64,000 nt of DNA from Chondrosia reniformis (taxonomy: Eukaryota > Porifera > Demospongiae > Chondrillida > Chondrillidae). The position numbers and the translations under genes were made by a program. This document shows, piece after piece, positions 1 to 12,600 of this stretch. Location: contig OX359202.1 of the NCBI GenBank assembly GCA_947172415.1, forward strand, positions 2,578,001-2,642,000, written 5' to 3'. The notes beneath the pieces were generated by a model that saw only the letters and a list, made by a program, of their open reading frames with translations, had not been told where the DNA came from and did not search any database. Position 1 is the stretch's first letter, and every line of letters starts with the position of its first letter.

Positions 1-405
1 CTCGAATCACTTTCAAGTAAAGATTAATTATTAAGATCTGTACAACATCATATATACATTACAGAAAGTTCTAGAATGCTAAATTACAAGCTGACAGATA
101 CAGCAATAATATGAAATATAAAATCATCACAGGTTGTTAACCATGCATACAGTAGTTAGTTATTGCGCTACATCCTCTCCACCTGTCATTTGTCATCTTT
201 TTAAACACTAGTTTATTCTTCCTTGATTAATTGCTTATGAAGGTCTTACAGTTGATATGTAGGTGATTTCAAAAGAATTTATTGTTGCTGAAGCTCACTA
301 ATCTGTAATATATTATGATCGCAACAAATACTCAATATCATTTTACTCCTTGGCTACATGTTTTCCCCTGTTTTTATATATAATTATGTCTATTGTTATC
401 TTTAG
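1..405 (+). other. BLTP1 intron, left edge
   Basis: AT-rich intronic sequence ending in the acceptor TTATCTTTAG. I see no repeat or coding remnant in it. Confidence 0.5.
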
Positions 406-609
406 ATACCAATTATAGTGGAGTGGTTTGAAAGTGCTGCTTTACATGCCTTGAGTCCTGGTGATGCTGTGACTGTGGCACCTGGGGCATATGTAATATC
501 TCCTAAGATAGAACCAAAGTCAGAGGAGATGAAGTACAAGATGCTCCGAATAAATGTAGATCAAATTTCAATAGATGTATATTCTGAAGATAGTCATCTT
601 ATTCTTAAG
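406..609 (+). CDS. BLTP1: BLTP1 exon 1 of window
   Basis: A 68-codon exon, phase 0 at both ends, entered after TTTAG and left at AAG|GTTAGT. It begins IPIIVEWFES and is followed by a short beta-strand-rich stretch ending at SHLILK. It must be internal to the gene because it has no start codon and opens with an acceptor site. The preceding exons lie to the left of the window. Confidence 0.7.
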
Positions 610-3600
610 GTTAGTAGTACACTCTTTCAGTCATCTTCGTTTTAAGTATGTAATCATTTTATTACAACCTTATTTCATAGCATAAGTATGAACATGCATA
701 CGTATATACGTATATATGTGAGTACCACCAGGAGAAATTGCAGTAAATGGTACACAGCAGTCCCATTCCATATACATTTTTACGTCAAGAGTGCATGAAG
801 GCTTCTGGATAAATGGGTATGGCCATTTTCTGTAATTTCTACTGGTGGCATTCTTCTCTTTCACACACACAAAGAGTACAAGTCTAATGTTATTTACAGT
901 TGTCTGCAGCTTCCTTCAATCCATGGATGTGTATAACAGCAGTTGACCATACAGACTTTTATAGAGTTCTACTCATCCATTGCAGAAATCTGCAGTGGTT
1001 TGAAAGCCACTGTATTTGTCTGTTTATGTATCATGTTGATCTACATTCATTAGAATTTTCCTTATAACAATGCCATATATGATCATACGCAAGTGTTTTC
1101 AATAAATACAATTAAAAGAATGTGTAATACGTTCCAGTGATATAACTTGCTTATTAATAATAGAATGGTAGATATACGCATCTATAAATACTTTACTGTA
1201 AATCTAAAAGTTAAACTCTGTTTTTATTCTGCTGATTCCTTTCATGACACATATTTATACTGTCTTGAAGGATAATGAGAGAAGCAATCTTGTTTTAAAT
1301 GTCTGGCCATCAATGAAACATCTTTATTTGTAGTGCATTAAGATTAATAGAACAATGTGATACTACCCAGGGCAAGATATTTATAAATAAGAAGCAACAA
1401 AGGGCCAAGAATAGACCCCTGTGAAACGCCACATGTGATATTAGCACAATCAGAGAATTGTCCCTAAATTATCCCTCATGTGATTCTACCACAAAAGGTA
1501 ATAATAAAACCATCATTCCTGCATAAGCCGTATATACTTAGTTTCTTAAGCAGTAGGTCATGATTAATTGAATCAAAAGCCCTATGTAGTTCCAACAGGC
1601 TGTTCCCACATAGTCGCCTCTCTCCAAGGCTTCTCACCAATTCTCCACTGTCTTTAACAGCATATCTTGGGTGCTATAAAAGCCTAAACTAAAAAATCAG
1701 GTAGTTGCTAAAAAGGAAGGGTATTTATTTAGAAAATATTTTAATATACAGTAGTTGATTAGCCTTAATTTAGGACATTATTCTTGAGCTAGGAATTCTA
1801 ATGATGTCATGTACTTGCTGCACTCTTTAGTCTGAAGCAGGTACATGTGGCAAAAGCTTGAACACCAACTATCAGTATGCAGTGTCATGTAATGATTGTT
1901 ACTAGTTATAGCACTTACTGGTTTAGTCATGTTAAGAGCTGATTGTAACCCCTTTTAGATACTTCAAGAACAATGCTTTCTATTGTACTTGTGTTTTGAA
2001 TAATAATTGTTGTCCATTCCTGATTGTGAGCATTTGACAAGTATTCTACAGTGCTCATGAAAAATCTAATGCACCATTTTCCTATATACATGCTATGCCT
2101 ATTCTGTAAAAAAGCTTATAGGGGAACTAAACCTAAAGATACAGGAGTCTTTTCTTCCTTCATTTCCTTTCTTTCATCTTCTTCTCAACTGGGTCAGACA
2201 GCTGTTTCTGGGGATTCCACCCTTCATTAGTGATCCTGGGAGTCTTTGTCTTTTCTTCATCTTTATCTTGATCTTCTGTGAATCCTTCACACATACATTT
2301 CATTAATGGATTAGCATCCCTTTGATATTAAAAAATACCAAATTTCTTGTTTTCAACCTTTTGATTTATTACTTCAAATGTATATATTTCCACTTCTGGA
2401 TCATTTTTTTCTTATCTAAAATACTTAAATGTTGTCGTGTTTATCATTTATTTGCATTTTATTTTGTAGACTCCAGGATTCTACCTAAGAATGTGCAATT
2501 TAATGTCATTGTGCTCTGAGTGGAATATTGGTGCAACTCTGCAAGGATTGGAAGTAATTGGATTAAGTAAACAAGCTCAGAACGATTTCCTGGAAACCCT
2601 GAACTTAAATTTAACAGGATTAGTTGTGGATGGTAGTATTAAAGGTGAAAGTGATAGGGCTAGGCAGAAAACATTCTTGATTTCTGCTGACCGCAGTACT
2701 AAGCGCCTAAGTTTCCTCTGGCAGGCTATGGTAGACCCAGATGATCAACCTATTTGTGGTTGTTACGGTGACTGCCTATTTACTCAAAAAATATTTGAAG
2801 CAACATCTCCACCAGAGATTTCTGCTGCCAATGCTGCTGACAAGTTAATAGAAGATGCATCTATTGACATAAGGAAAGCTAGCGGTCTTAACTTAATTAA
2901 TGCTTTTCTAAGTGCATCTGAGGATACCACTGACCTTCAGGACACTAGTGGATCCTTACAGCAATCTTTGTTACCAACATCAACTGTCTCACTGAGTTCC
3001 ATAGATTCCTTTTATTCTGTAAAGTCTCATATTTCTACTCAAGATGCTGATACTGACAGAAGCTCCAATAAAGAGATTTTAAAGCCAGCTGTGCCATCAA
3101 AATTCTTAGCACTTTTTACGTTGAATCAGCTTTCTCAGCCAGTTGTTGCTGGGACTTCACTGATGTCAGAGGATGCCTTTGTAGCTACAAATGTATTTTC
3201 TAAAAAGCATCCATCTTTTCTTCCTAAAGTGATTAAAAAAACAGGACTCTTGGTTCAGCCTAAAAAACAGGGTGTATGCCAGCAGGCTCATAGCTCAAAT
3301 ATTGTTTTATCTCTCAAGTTGATTGGTTCACTCACTTTGAATTTATCCAGTGATGGAATCCTTATTCTATCAAGGTTAGTTGAATCGATATATTTATCTG
3401 TGTATATCAGGGAGTAAAGTAGAACCCTTTTATAAGGAATAGCATGAATGTGGATACCTTGTTATACGTATGTATGTACTATGCATTGACACCATAAGAT
3501 CGGTATAATTAATATAAATAGGGTCAGTATACTGAACTAATCCTACCATATCCTTGTTTGAATGTTTGACAGTTATCTACTCAGAGCAGTCCCTGTACAT

Positions 3601-6600
3601 GCTTTTTAATTAAAATTCAGTTTGGGGTATGTTCCTAGAATGTGGTCCTAATTGCTATTGTTAGCTATTAGAACTTTCAAAGACCCTGAATATATTTAAT
3701 TATCATTCAATTATTGGTAGAAGAACCCAGCAAGCATAAATTTTAGATAAACATGTGTATGAGCTAATGGCAGTACGTATTAACATCCCTTTGTAGTTGA
3801 GTGAAATTTCTAAAATTTTATTTAATGGTTCTCCTGTATGTTAATGTTCTGTCACTTACCCATACTTATGTATGTATGTGGTTGCACAGTTATTTCTTCA
3901 TAATGGTGTACTAAATCCAAACACTAAGGTTTGAATTCATTCCCCAGAATTCAGCCAGGGGCCAGAGTTTATTCCAAGACCTATCTTGAAGTTCGTAAAT
4001 GGGGGAGTTAATTGTGACCTTGCAGTCTCATTTGGACTGTTCAATGTTTAAGTTGAAGGCAGTCATTCATTCTAACTCACCACCAAAGTGTATTACACTG
4101 ATAAGCCCTAAGGAGGGTGAAGCAGCTATCTGTGATAATGTGATGATATTCTCCATATTGGGAGGCAAACACTGGTCACCTCTTAGGCCCCCAGCCCAAG
4201 ATAAGACTGATTATGATTATTCATTTATCTTATCATTGAATTTATTCTACTACATGTATCCTTCAATTTTCTAAAATATATATATAATGTGGTAAATGGA
4301 AGACATTGAGGAGAAATCGTAATAGGATTTGAGAAGGGAATATGATTTAGAAAGGAAAATGCTTTACCGTTCATACGCAATATTATAATATTAGACAAGA
4401 AAATACATATACACCCAAAAAGTCTCGATTGCCACTGTGGTAAACACATGTACAGTTGAAATGGGGATATTTGTCCCTCTTCATCAGCCAAGGCTGCAAC
4501 TGCTCTGGCTTCTCTGGTAGCACTGGTGGAAAAAGAAGGGGTAAAAGTGTCAGTGCAGCTTACATCCCAAACCAATTGCTTTAGCAGTAGGGTTCGAATA
4601 TTTCCAGGTTGAATAGTAATTTGGCCTAGGTGGAGTGTCCTGTGAAAGATGTCATTTATTCATTATTATGTTTCGGTGAATATTTGCTTATCATTATAGC
4701 CTGTGTACATGCCCAGTGCTAATAACGCCTTTAGTTTATGCCATTCATTGTTGCTTGTTGATGGCGTCACCTTTCATTACTCTGGCAACTAAGTCATGTG
4801 TTGTCCACCTCGACTCAGTAGTGATGGCATGTGTAGCTCTGCGGAGGAAAGTACCTGCTACCATCCTGATGGCATCGTCGTCCATTCTCTGGCCAAGAGC
4901 CGAGACAGGTAGCAGATTCAGCCAATTTCCTAATTCCTTGGTTATATAAGCAAGCAGGTTAACTGGGAGTCTGGGATTCTGTGCACCCTTCAGCTGAAAC
5001 GGATGCCTTGGTGATGTCCTTAGTCTTCTGTTTGTGTTGGACCACGTCCTCAGGAGGAGCTCGATCATGGCCCTTAGTCAACAATACTTTTGCATCCTCC
5101 ATATTGTGGAATTGAAGCCTTGAAAGTGGGATGGGTTGATATAATGGACCAGATATAATGGACCAGGAGGTGGTGGCTGCTGAAGCCAAAAAGGCAGAAG
5201 GTGTAAGCTGCACCACATTCTGAATACTAAACCCCCATCTTCAAAAGGAGTGTATCTTGTGACCAAGCTGGATCATCCTCACTGATGTGCATGTTGATGA
5301 TGTCACTCAGGGTTGATTTCAGCAGCTCATCATATTTCTGGAACACTAAGAAGGAAATCAAGGTGCAGTCCTGACTAGAGGCTGTCCATGTCTCCCCCAG
5401 GGTGCCGTACTCAAGGTAAAACAGGGACAGGAATCAATTCCTTCTGTTTATAACAAACAAACTTTTATTATAATGAACGTGTTAACTTATAATTATGCAT
5501 GTGTGAAGCCAAAAATGGCTTTATTTATCAATCTTAACCAAGGTTACTGGACAAAGTGGATTAAGGGAGGAAGGAGAAGGGTATTTGTGACGAATTTTCA
5601 GTTGAAAAGTCGACCCTTAGCACCATTAATATACTATTTTATGTAATTTTAGTTTTGTATGCATTCTACAGCTGTTTACTGTATTCATACTGCACTGATG
5701 AGTTGTTTATTTGTATAGTTATATACAAGTTCATTTGGTTATAAAGAACTCCTTTTATAAAGAACAATTATGCTGGAATTTTGGGGTTTGTTATATCAGG
5801 AGTCGACTGTATTTAACATTGGAAGGTCTTAGCTTTGTAGGCTTCTATTTCAGGTGCCCATAAATGAAAGGGTCAAAAATAAATTGTCCTAATTGCCCAT
5901 TATTACAAGCAATAACGGTGAGATGAAGTAATACAGGGAAAATATAAAGTGTGTTCATGACACTAATACAGTGTAGTCCACATAATTCGTATCCGGTTCT
6001 TTCGAAATTTCGCTTAATTAGAATAATCCGTATGTTCCCCATATATCAGCAATATAAAATTTCGAACGGGCAATTTTGTTTATTTCATAATTTCTAGAAA
6101 TATTAATGAAATAGCTACCAATCTTTTATCTCTAAAGAAGAAGTGTGAAATCGTTGAATGCGTTGAAGGTCTGCCACCTGGCAAAAAGAAAAAGGAAGTA
6201 GCAGCTGAGTACAACTTTCCTTGCAGTACACTCAGCACTATTATGAAGAATAAGAATCGATTGCAGGATACCGTAATTCGGGAAATTTTCGTTGTTAAAA
6301 TATTTTCGTGGTTGGCTCAAACCACGAAAAATTATTACACGAAATATTTTTAGCAACGAATAATAACACGTTGTACAATCTACGTATATGTAAACGCAAC
6401 ACAGCTGAGCGCGGCCAAAATGGCTCTACTGCGATACCTGCAGCGCAAGGACAGTTTACCGGACCCAAAGGGCTCACTTTCCTCCGATCCCTTTTGTAAT
6501 CCTCCATTTTCTCAACATAATTACGTAACGTGTATATATTTTCGTGGTAATATATTTTCGTGGTAGCCCTCAGACCACGAAAATATTTTAACACGAAAAT

Positions 6601-9600
6601 TTCCCGAACTACGGTAATCACTCGTTTGGTAACTCCCAGAAAAAAACGCTAGAGAACTTCAACCAAAGCTGAAGTGGATGATGCCTTGTTCCTGTAGTTC
6701 ACAGCTGCTCGTGCTCAGGTGATTCCCATCAGCGGTGAAGTACTTAAGGCTAAGAATGTTTTTAATACATATGTATATTTGATTTCAATGAAATACTAAT
6801 AATTCAAATTTTCGCCTAATTCAAATTTTTGATAATGAATTCTGAGATTCGAATTATGTGGACTACACTGTACTACTCAACTAATGGGAAAGAATTAAAT
6901 TATTAAAGTCAGAAGTTAAGTAGAAATGGTTTAGCAGTTGCAATAAATGCTTAGAATGGGCACACTGTACAGAGGCCTCAGTGGGTACGTTTGCTGAGGT
7001 GGCTGATCCACAATAGCTGAATGCCTTCTTACCAAAGTTAGATATAGGAAAGGCAGGAAGAACAGTTCCCTTAGCTGCTTGTCTGGTATTATAGTAATGG
7101 CTCTCGCAAGAAACAGTAAATAATTCAGCTACATGATTAAGGAGGATGAGAGCCCCTGATAGACTTATAAATGTGCTGGAATGAATAGGCTTAGTTGTTG
7201 CTTAACTAGTCATCTTGCTAAGTTGGTTAGCACAGAACCATTCATTGGCCAGGTGTAGAGTAGTACACAAAACAACACTAACTGATTCGACATCCCTACC
7301 AATAGCATAGATGATAGTGTCATCAGCGCAAAGAACAGTGACAGCAAGAGGGAGATCTTTAATGAATATTGAAAGAGAATTGAACCCAGAACTGGTCCCT
7401 GAGGAACGCCGCAGGGAACAGCAAGAGAACTTGATATTGCATCACAGATATGCAAGATAGATAAGACTGGATCAGACTCCCCACAATATGTTTTATTGAG
7501 CACTGGCTGAAGGGATATCGTCTGATAGCTGGAAACAGTTAATTTATCAGAAGTCCCACTTTATAAAGAGGTTTCTCACCCAAACATGTTTCCAACGAGA
7601 AGGAAAAGAAGTTGTGGATAGAGAGGCATTAGCAATGGATTAAATAGGATCAATCGGACATTCCCTTGGCAGAGCTCTTATAAGAAAGCTGGAAACCAAT
7701 CAGGATCTATGGCTTTATTTGACTTCAGACCAGGTAGAAGTCTCTCACATTCAAGTTGCCCTAGCTCGGACAGTACAAACAAATGATTTCCTTAATATAG
7801 TTGATCAACTGGTGTGAGACTCCCCCAACTTGCTGGTGTTCTATTAGTAGACACTGAAATGAAATGATGGTTAAATTTTGAAACAGGTTCTGGTCAAGGG
7901 AAAGCTGACAAGTTCTCCACTACAGAGGAAGGACATGCAGCTTTTAGTTCTCTCTAGAAACTATTAAGTGGATGAACAGAAGAAGAAATAAGATGTTGAA
8001 AAAACTGATACTTGGCCTCACATTGCATTCTACACATGTAGTTTACCTTTTCCAATACAGCTCCAGATCATTCTGTGCTCTTCGTAAATGAAGATATCTA
8101 AACAATCTGTTCTGTGTGTCCATCTCATTCCTCAACTGCTTTGTACTCATCAGAACTCAATTTTGCTTATCAGTAATGGTCTTTACAGGTACATATCAGG
8201 AACATCAAGGAAGAGTGACTGAAACACAGTGGGTCCCAACACCCAAGGTTTTGATTAAGTATTGTTTAGTGTTCAAACCACCTCTTCCGCAATGTCAGTG
8301 GAGGTAGTCTTAGATTTCTTCAATCCGTGTAACGTTGGGTCTGCAGGGTTCAGATATAGAATCATCCATCACAGCAGAAAATGATACTTACTGTATCAAA
8401 GAGCTTACTCTCAGATGTAATTGGTACACTAGCTATAGGTGGTCTATACAGCCAGCCAACACATGCAGGAAACTTGCCACTAGAAATACCAAGTCAGATA
8501 TACTGCAAATCATCATAAACTCGAGCAGTGGGAACATCCATTACATACACTGCGACCATTTCTCTCTTGCTGACAAATGACAATGAGTATGTAAATAGGC
8601 TAACTGTACTGAAAGAGGTTTAGGTTGGTGACTTAACCAAGCAGATTACTTCTATATTCAGGTGCATCATTACTTTAAAATTGGCTATGATGATACATGT
8701 AAACATGGGACTGATGTAAAAAAATACGTACATAGTTAACCCAAACCTACAAAAATGTCTTCTTGAAGGGACCAATATTGGTCCACTCACAAGTGTAACT
8801 TGAGATGTGGTGATAATTAGAGCTTGAGAACCTTATCTTTTACCACTAATGAGGACCCTGGATTAGGTCCAATGGTCTGGTATTTATTATTTTTGATAAG
8901 TGACATCTGTCTTTGATTCCTGCCTAGTGAAGTTCTCACACTCTAATCATACAGGTAATTGCAAATGTGAACCCCATTGAAAACTCCAGTGTATACCCCC
9001 TGCCAGCATCTTGTCAGTACTTGCTATTATATTCTCTAATATTTGCCTTAAATTTTATGATTGATCCTGGGGTCCATACGTATGTACATTAATGCAAAGG
9101 GAGTGTAGGCTGGGGGTAGCAAATCATTCCTAGCTCCAGAAAGAAACAAGCCCTACAGGTCTAGTCTTTGCTATTAGAGGTACAATCCTTAGCTTAGCGA
9201 TAGCTTTCCATTTAATATTTCCCCTGGAGTGTAAAGAAAACAATGAAAATATAAGCCTAAGCCTTTATAGCAATAAGAAAATGAGTAAAACTGGAAGTTA
9301 ATTTTTTTACTAATTTGAAGCTTTTTGTGGTACTTAAATAGCTATATCTCAATTGCATTCATTATATAAACGAGCATTTTAGACCTAAAAAGCTATTCTC
9401 TGTCAATTATTAGGGTTTAACCCATAATACTTTGAATAGGACTACTATGTTTGTTGGGCAATCTCTACTTAGAGAGTATAATTAGTTAGCAAAAATAAGA
9501 GCCATGTGGTGTCTGAACAATCTGCCCATTCTTTAATACTGTACTTACTTATCTAACACAAATTTGCTTTTATCAGCCCTGTTTTTTCTTTTATTTGTGT

Positions 9601-12600
9601 CAGCTGTTATTTCTCATTTTCCTAGTTTGACGAATAACCTTTCAAGCCTTTTGACAAGCCAAGCTACAGAGAATATCATGGATAGCCATATGCTTACATC
9701 ACTGATTTCGTTGAGTTCGCAGTTAGTTGATGAAGAAAAAGAAGCTGATGAAATCTCACTTTTTGTGACTGCTGACATTCCGCAAGATGCTTTTGTGGGT
9801 GTACAACTAATAGACAGTGATTCTGACAAATTTCCATTGTTGACTGTATATGGAACTGATCTGTCAGTGGGTGTACTTTTTAAACGAGGCTATTTAGATG
9901 GGATGAATGGAGTGAATCCAGTAAAATCAACATCTTCTGCTGTATCACTGTCCATTAACTGCCTACAGGTGGACTTTTCCATTTCATCACCAACTAATAC
10001 CCTTGAAATTGATTCACAGGTGTCAAATAGTCCGAGTTGCTTGGATTTCTATCTACAACCTACAAAAGGGTTTTACCCAGTCAGCTTACTTCAAGTGTGC
10101 TTTCAAGCAAGTTTAGATATACAGTGTCTCTTCACATCTCAGGGAAGCACACCTAAAACATTAACGTTTGCTGAAATAGCAAAATGTAGCTCGGCCTGTC
10201 AGGACTTCCAGCATGAATTGGTTGTATCTAAAATTAAGATTAAAGGAAGTGGTACCATATCAAAATTTGAATTATTTCTTGTCCATTCATTGGAAAGGTA
10301 CCCTAATATAGTGGAGTGTTTTTCACACTTCCTTAGTCCATTTAAAAGGTCCTTTGAAGCCTTTATAAAGGATGTAGAAGGAACTTTGGATTCTGTTAGA
10401 AAAGCACGCTTGTCTTCTGTTTGTACAGTATTGACACTGGCTACTATGGATTGGGATATTACTTTGACAAAGGTGAGTTAATCAATTTGAAATGAAAATG
10501 TATGCTGTTATTACTGTTTGAGAAATTGTTCTTGTTTTACTTTCAGAGTCATTGCCTTCACTCAGAGCTTTCCAAGAAGATTCGTAGCAGTCCTCTTTTT
10601 AATATCTTTCAACAGATACAAAATCTTTCCTTCATCGGCACCAGTATATTGCCTTTAGATGATGTCCCTAGCAACGCTGTTCACTGTCTATTAGCTGTAC
10701 TTGCCTCTAGAGTATACCTTTTCTTTAGAATCATGGAAGCTGATTCATTTATCTCAGGTACTGAAGAGTATTATCAACACTCTGGAAGCAAATGCTACTC
10801 AAGGCATTCTATCTTAAGCCATGCATCCATTCATTCTAATCATTTTAAAGGTCAAATATCTATGAAAAGCAGGCTAGATATAGCTAATATGTATAAGAAA
10901 ACACTTGAAAACTTTAATACCCTAGAAATAGAGAGGTTAGCTCAAACCTGCTCTCCTTGGTTGTCTAAGTATATTTTATCAAAATCTATCACAAAGCTGT
11001 GTATGGATTTCAATGTTGGTGTTAGCCTACCAGCATTAAAAATATTCTTATTTATACCCACTAAAGAAGAAAGCTGTCCACTGCTGAAACTTTCAAATGT
11101 GCTTCTGAGCACAATGGGAAACATTTCTGTTAAATCTGCTAGTTTAGTGGATTCCACTGTTGAAAGTGACTGTTACTCTTCCTTTAAAGCCGATAATTTG
11201 CTACTTTCATTTGACAAGCCAATTATCATGTTTTTTGCTATTGGTATTCTTCAAAATACCTCCAGCTCCTTTCTTAGCCAACCCCACACTGATGAATTAG
11301 CAAAGGATTCACAGCTAATGCCCTCTTTTGGAAGTGTCCAAGAATTAGATGGTTTAGATAGTTTTGAGAAAGAATCAACTCAAGTGGCTACTTCAGTCAA
11401 AGAATTCCTTCTGATATTGGTAGATACGTTTGACTTGATTACTGTTAAAAATATTCCCACAGATGTTCCGTCAATTGCCTCTATACCTAAGCAAGACATA
11501 AATTCACAGGAAACTAGTAATTTTAGTGATACGCTTCCTCTTCTGTTGGACAACGAACCTAATAAATATTCAGAAGGGGTCCAGTATAGCTCTAAAAAGG
11601 AAGGTAGCCTTGATAATTATGCTGAGGATATCATGGATAGTGTACCAGTTAAAGTGTCTGTGCACTTTGAATTGAAAGCGTTTTGTGCAAGAATGTCAGT
11701 GAATTCTCTTGTAGCAACCCTGGATTTCAAAAATATGATAGCCTGCAATATTGATAACCTGTACTCCAGCTCATGCAAAGGTAATTCTAATATATATGTA
11801 GGTATTTTCTCATGGCCATTATTTGTACAACCTCTTGTTACATTATGTATAAAATTCTTATTGTTTGTTAGTCATCTCTCTGCTTTAAATTAAGGTAAAA
11901 TTAAAATAAAAGTTTTTTCTTTATATTTAGGATGTAACGCTCTTTCTGGTACCTTTTCCATTGACAACCTGAATTTATCATTAAATGACACTAACTGGAC
12001 ACCAAGGTTAGTCAATTTAACCATGTTTCCCATATTGTATATACTGGTATATATATTTTTTCTTGTTGAAATATACATAAGATAATATATGTGGTTGTTT
12101 CAACAATATATAATATGCCTGTTATGTAGCAATGAATATTTCCTTTTTTGCTTTATTTAGCAGTTATCAATCACTCCCTAATAGGTATAACTTGTTAACC
12201 TGTATTTATTTCACTCTCTTTTTTGTAGTGTTTTAGCAAAGCTTTTGCTGCCCAACAGCAGTTTATATTTCAAGCTTTTATTTAAGAAGGAAAGTGTACT
12301 ACAACCTACTGTACTGTTAAACATTGCCGCTGTTGATTTTGATCTCAAGCAACCCCCTGTTGTGTTACAGGGAGTTCTTCAATCTCATCTACCTTCACTG
12401 AAAGTGTTTTATCAAGACATAAATTCAATTGTTAAAGGAAATTCAGTTAAGCCACTGAAGTAAAAATGTGTTCCTTTTATACCCATCTATAGATTTCTTA
12501 ATTGAAAAGTTTTTGTTCTACTATATTATTATCAGCTCTATCATAGGTTTGGCCTTTTATTCATTATTTTGTATGTCTATTTTGAAGGTCACTTTCAAAA

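Larger units (their letters stand above)
610..2469 (+). other. BLTP1 intron with LINE remnant and Lys-rich repeat
   Basis: A 1.86-kb intron. It holds the minus-strand reverse transcriptase remnant at about 1370-1660 and the repeat at about 2115-2300. The rest (610-1360 and 1670-2110) shows no structure I can name. Confidence 0.5.
3375..9625 (+). other. 6.25-kb BLTP1 intron with nested mobile elements
   Basis: The largest intron of the gene in this window. It contains, in order, the pol 3' remnant (4440-5420), the pogo-like element (5969-6870) with a MITE inside it, and the RT remnant (about 7200-8110). The stretches 3420-4400, 5430-5960 and 8120-9600 hold no feature I can identify apart from AT-rich intronic sequence. 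Phases across this intron close without any further exon. Confidence 0.6.

Noticed and set aside
9577-9625. Upstream start of BLTP1 exon 3 at 9577 or 9604
   Set aside because: Both leave a phase mismatch with exon 2. Only the acceptor before 9626 closes the frame.
10502-11893. 463-codon open frame as an independent gene
   Set aside because: The splice acceptor at 10546 and donor at 11780 show it is an internal BLTP1 exon. Codons beyond those sites are intronic.
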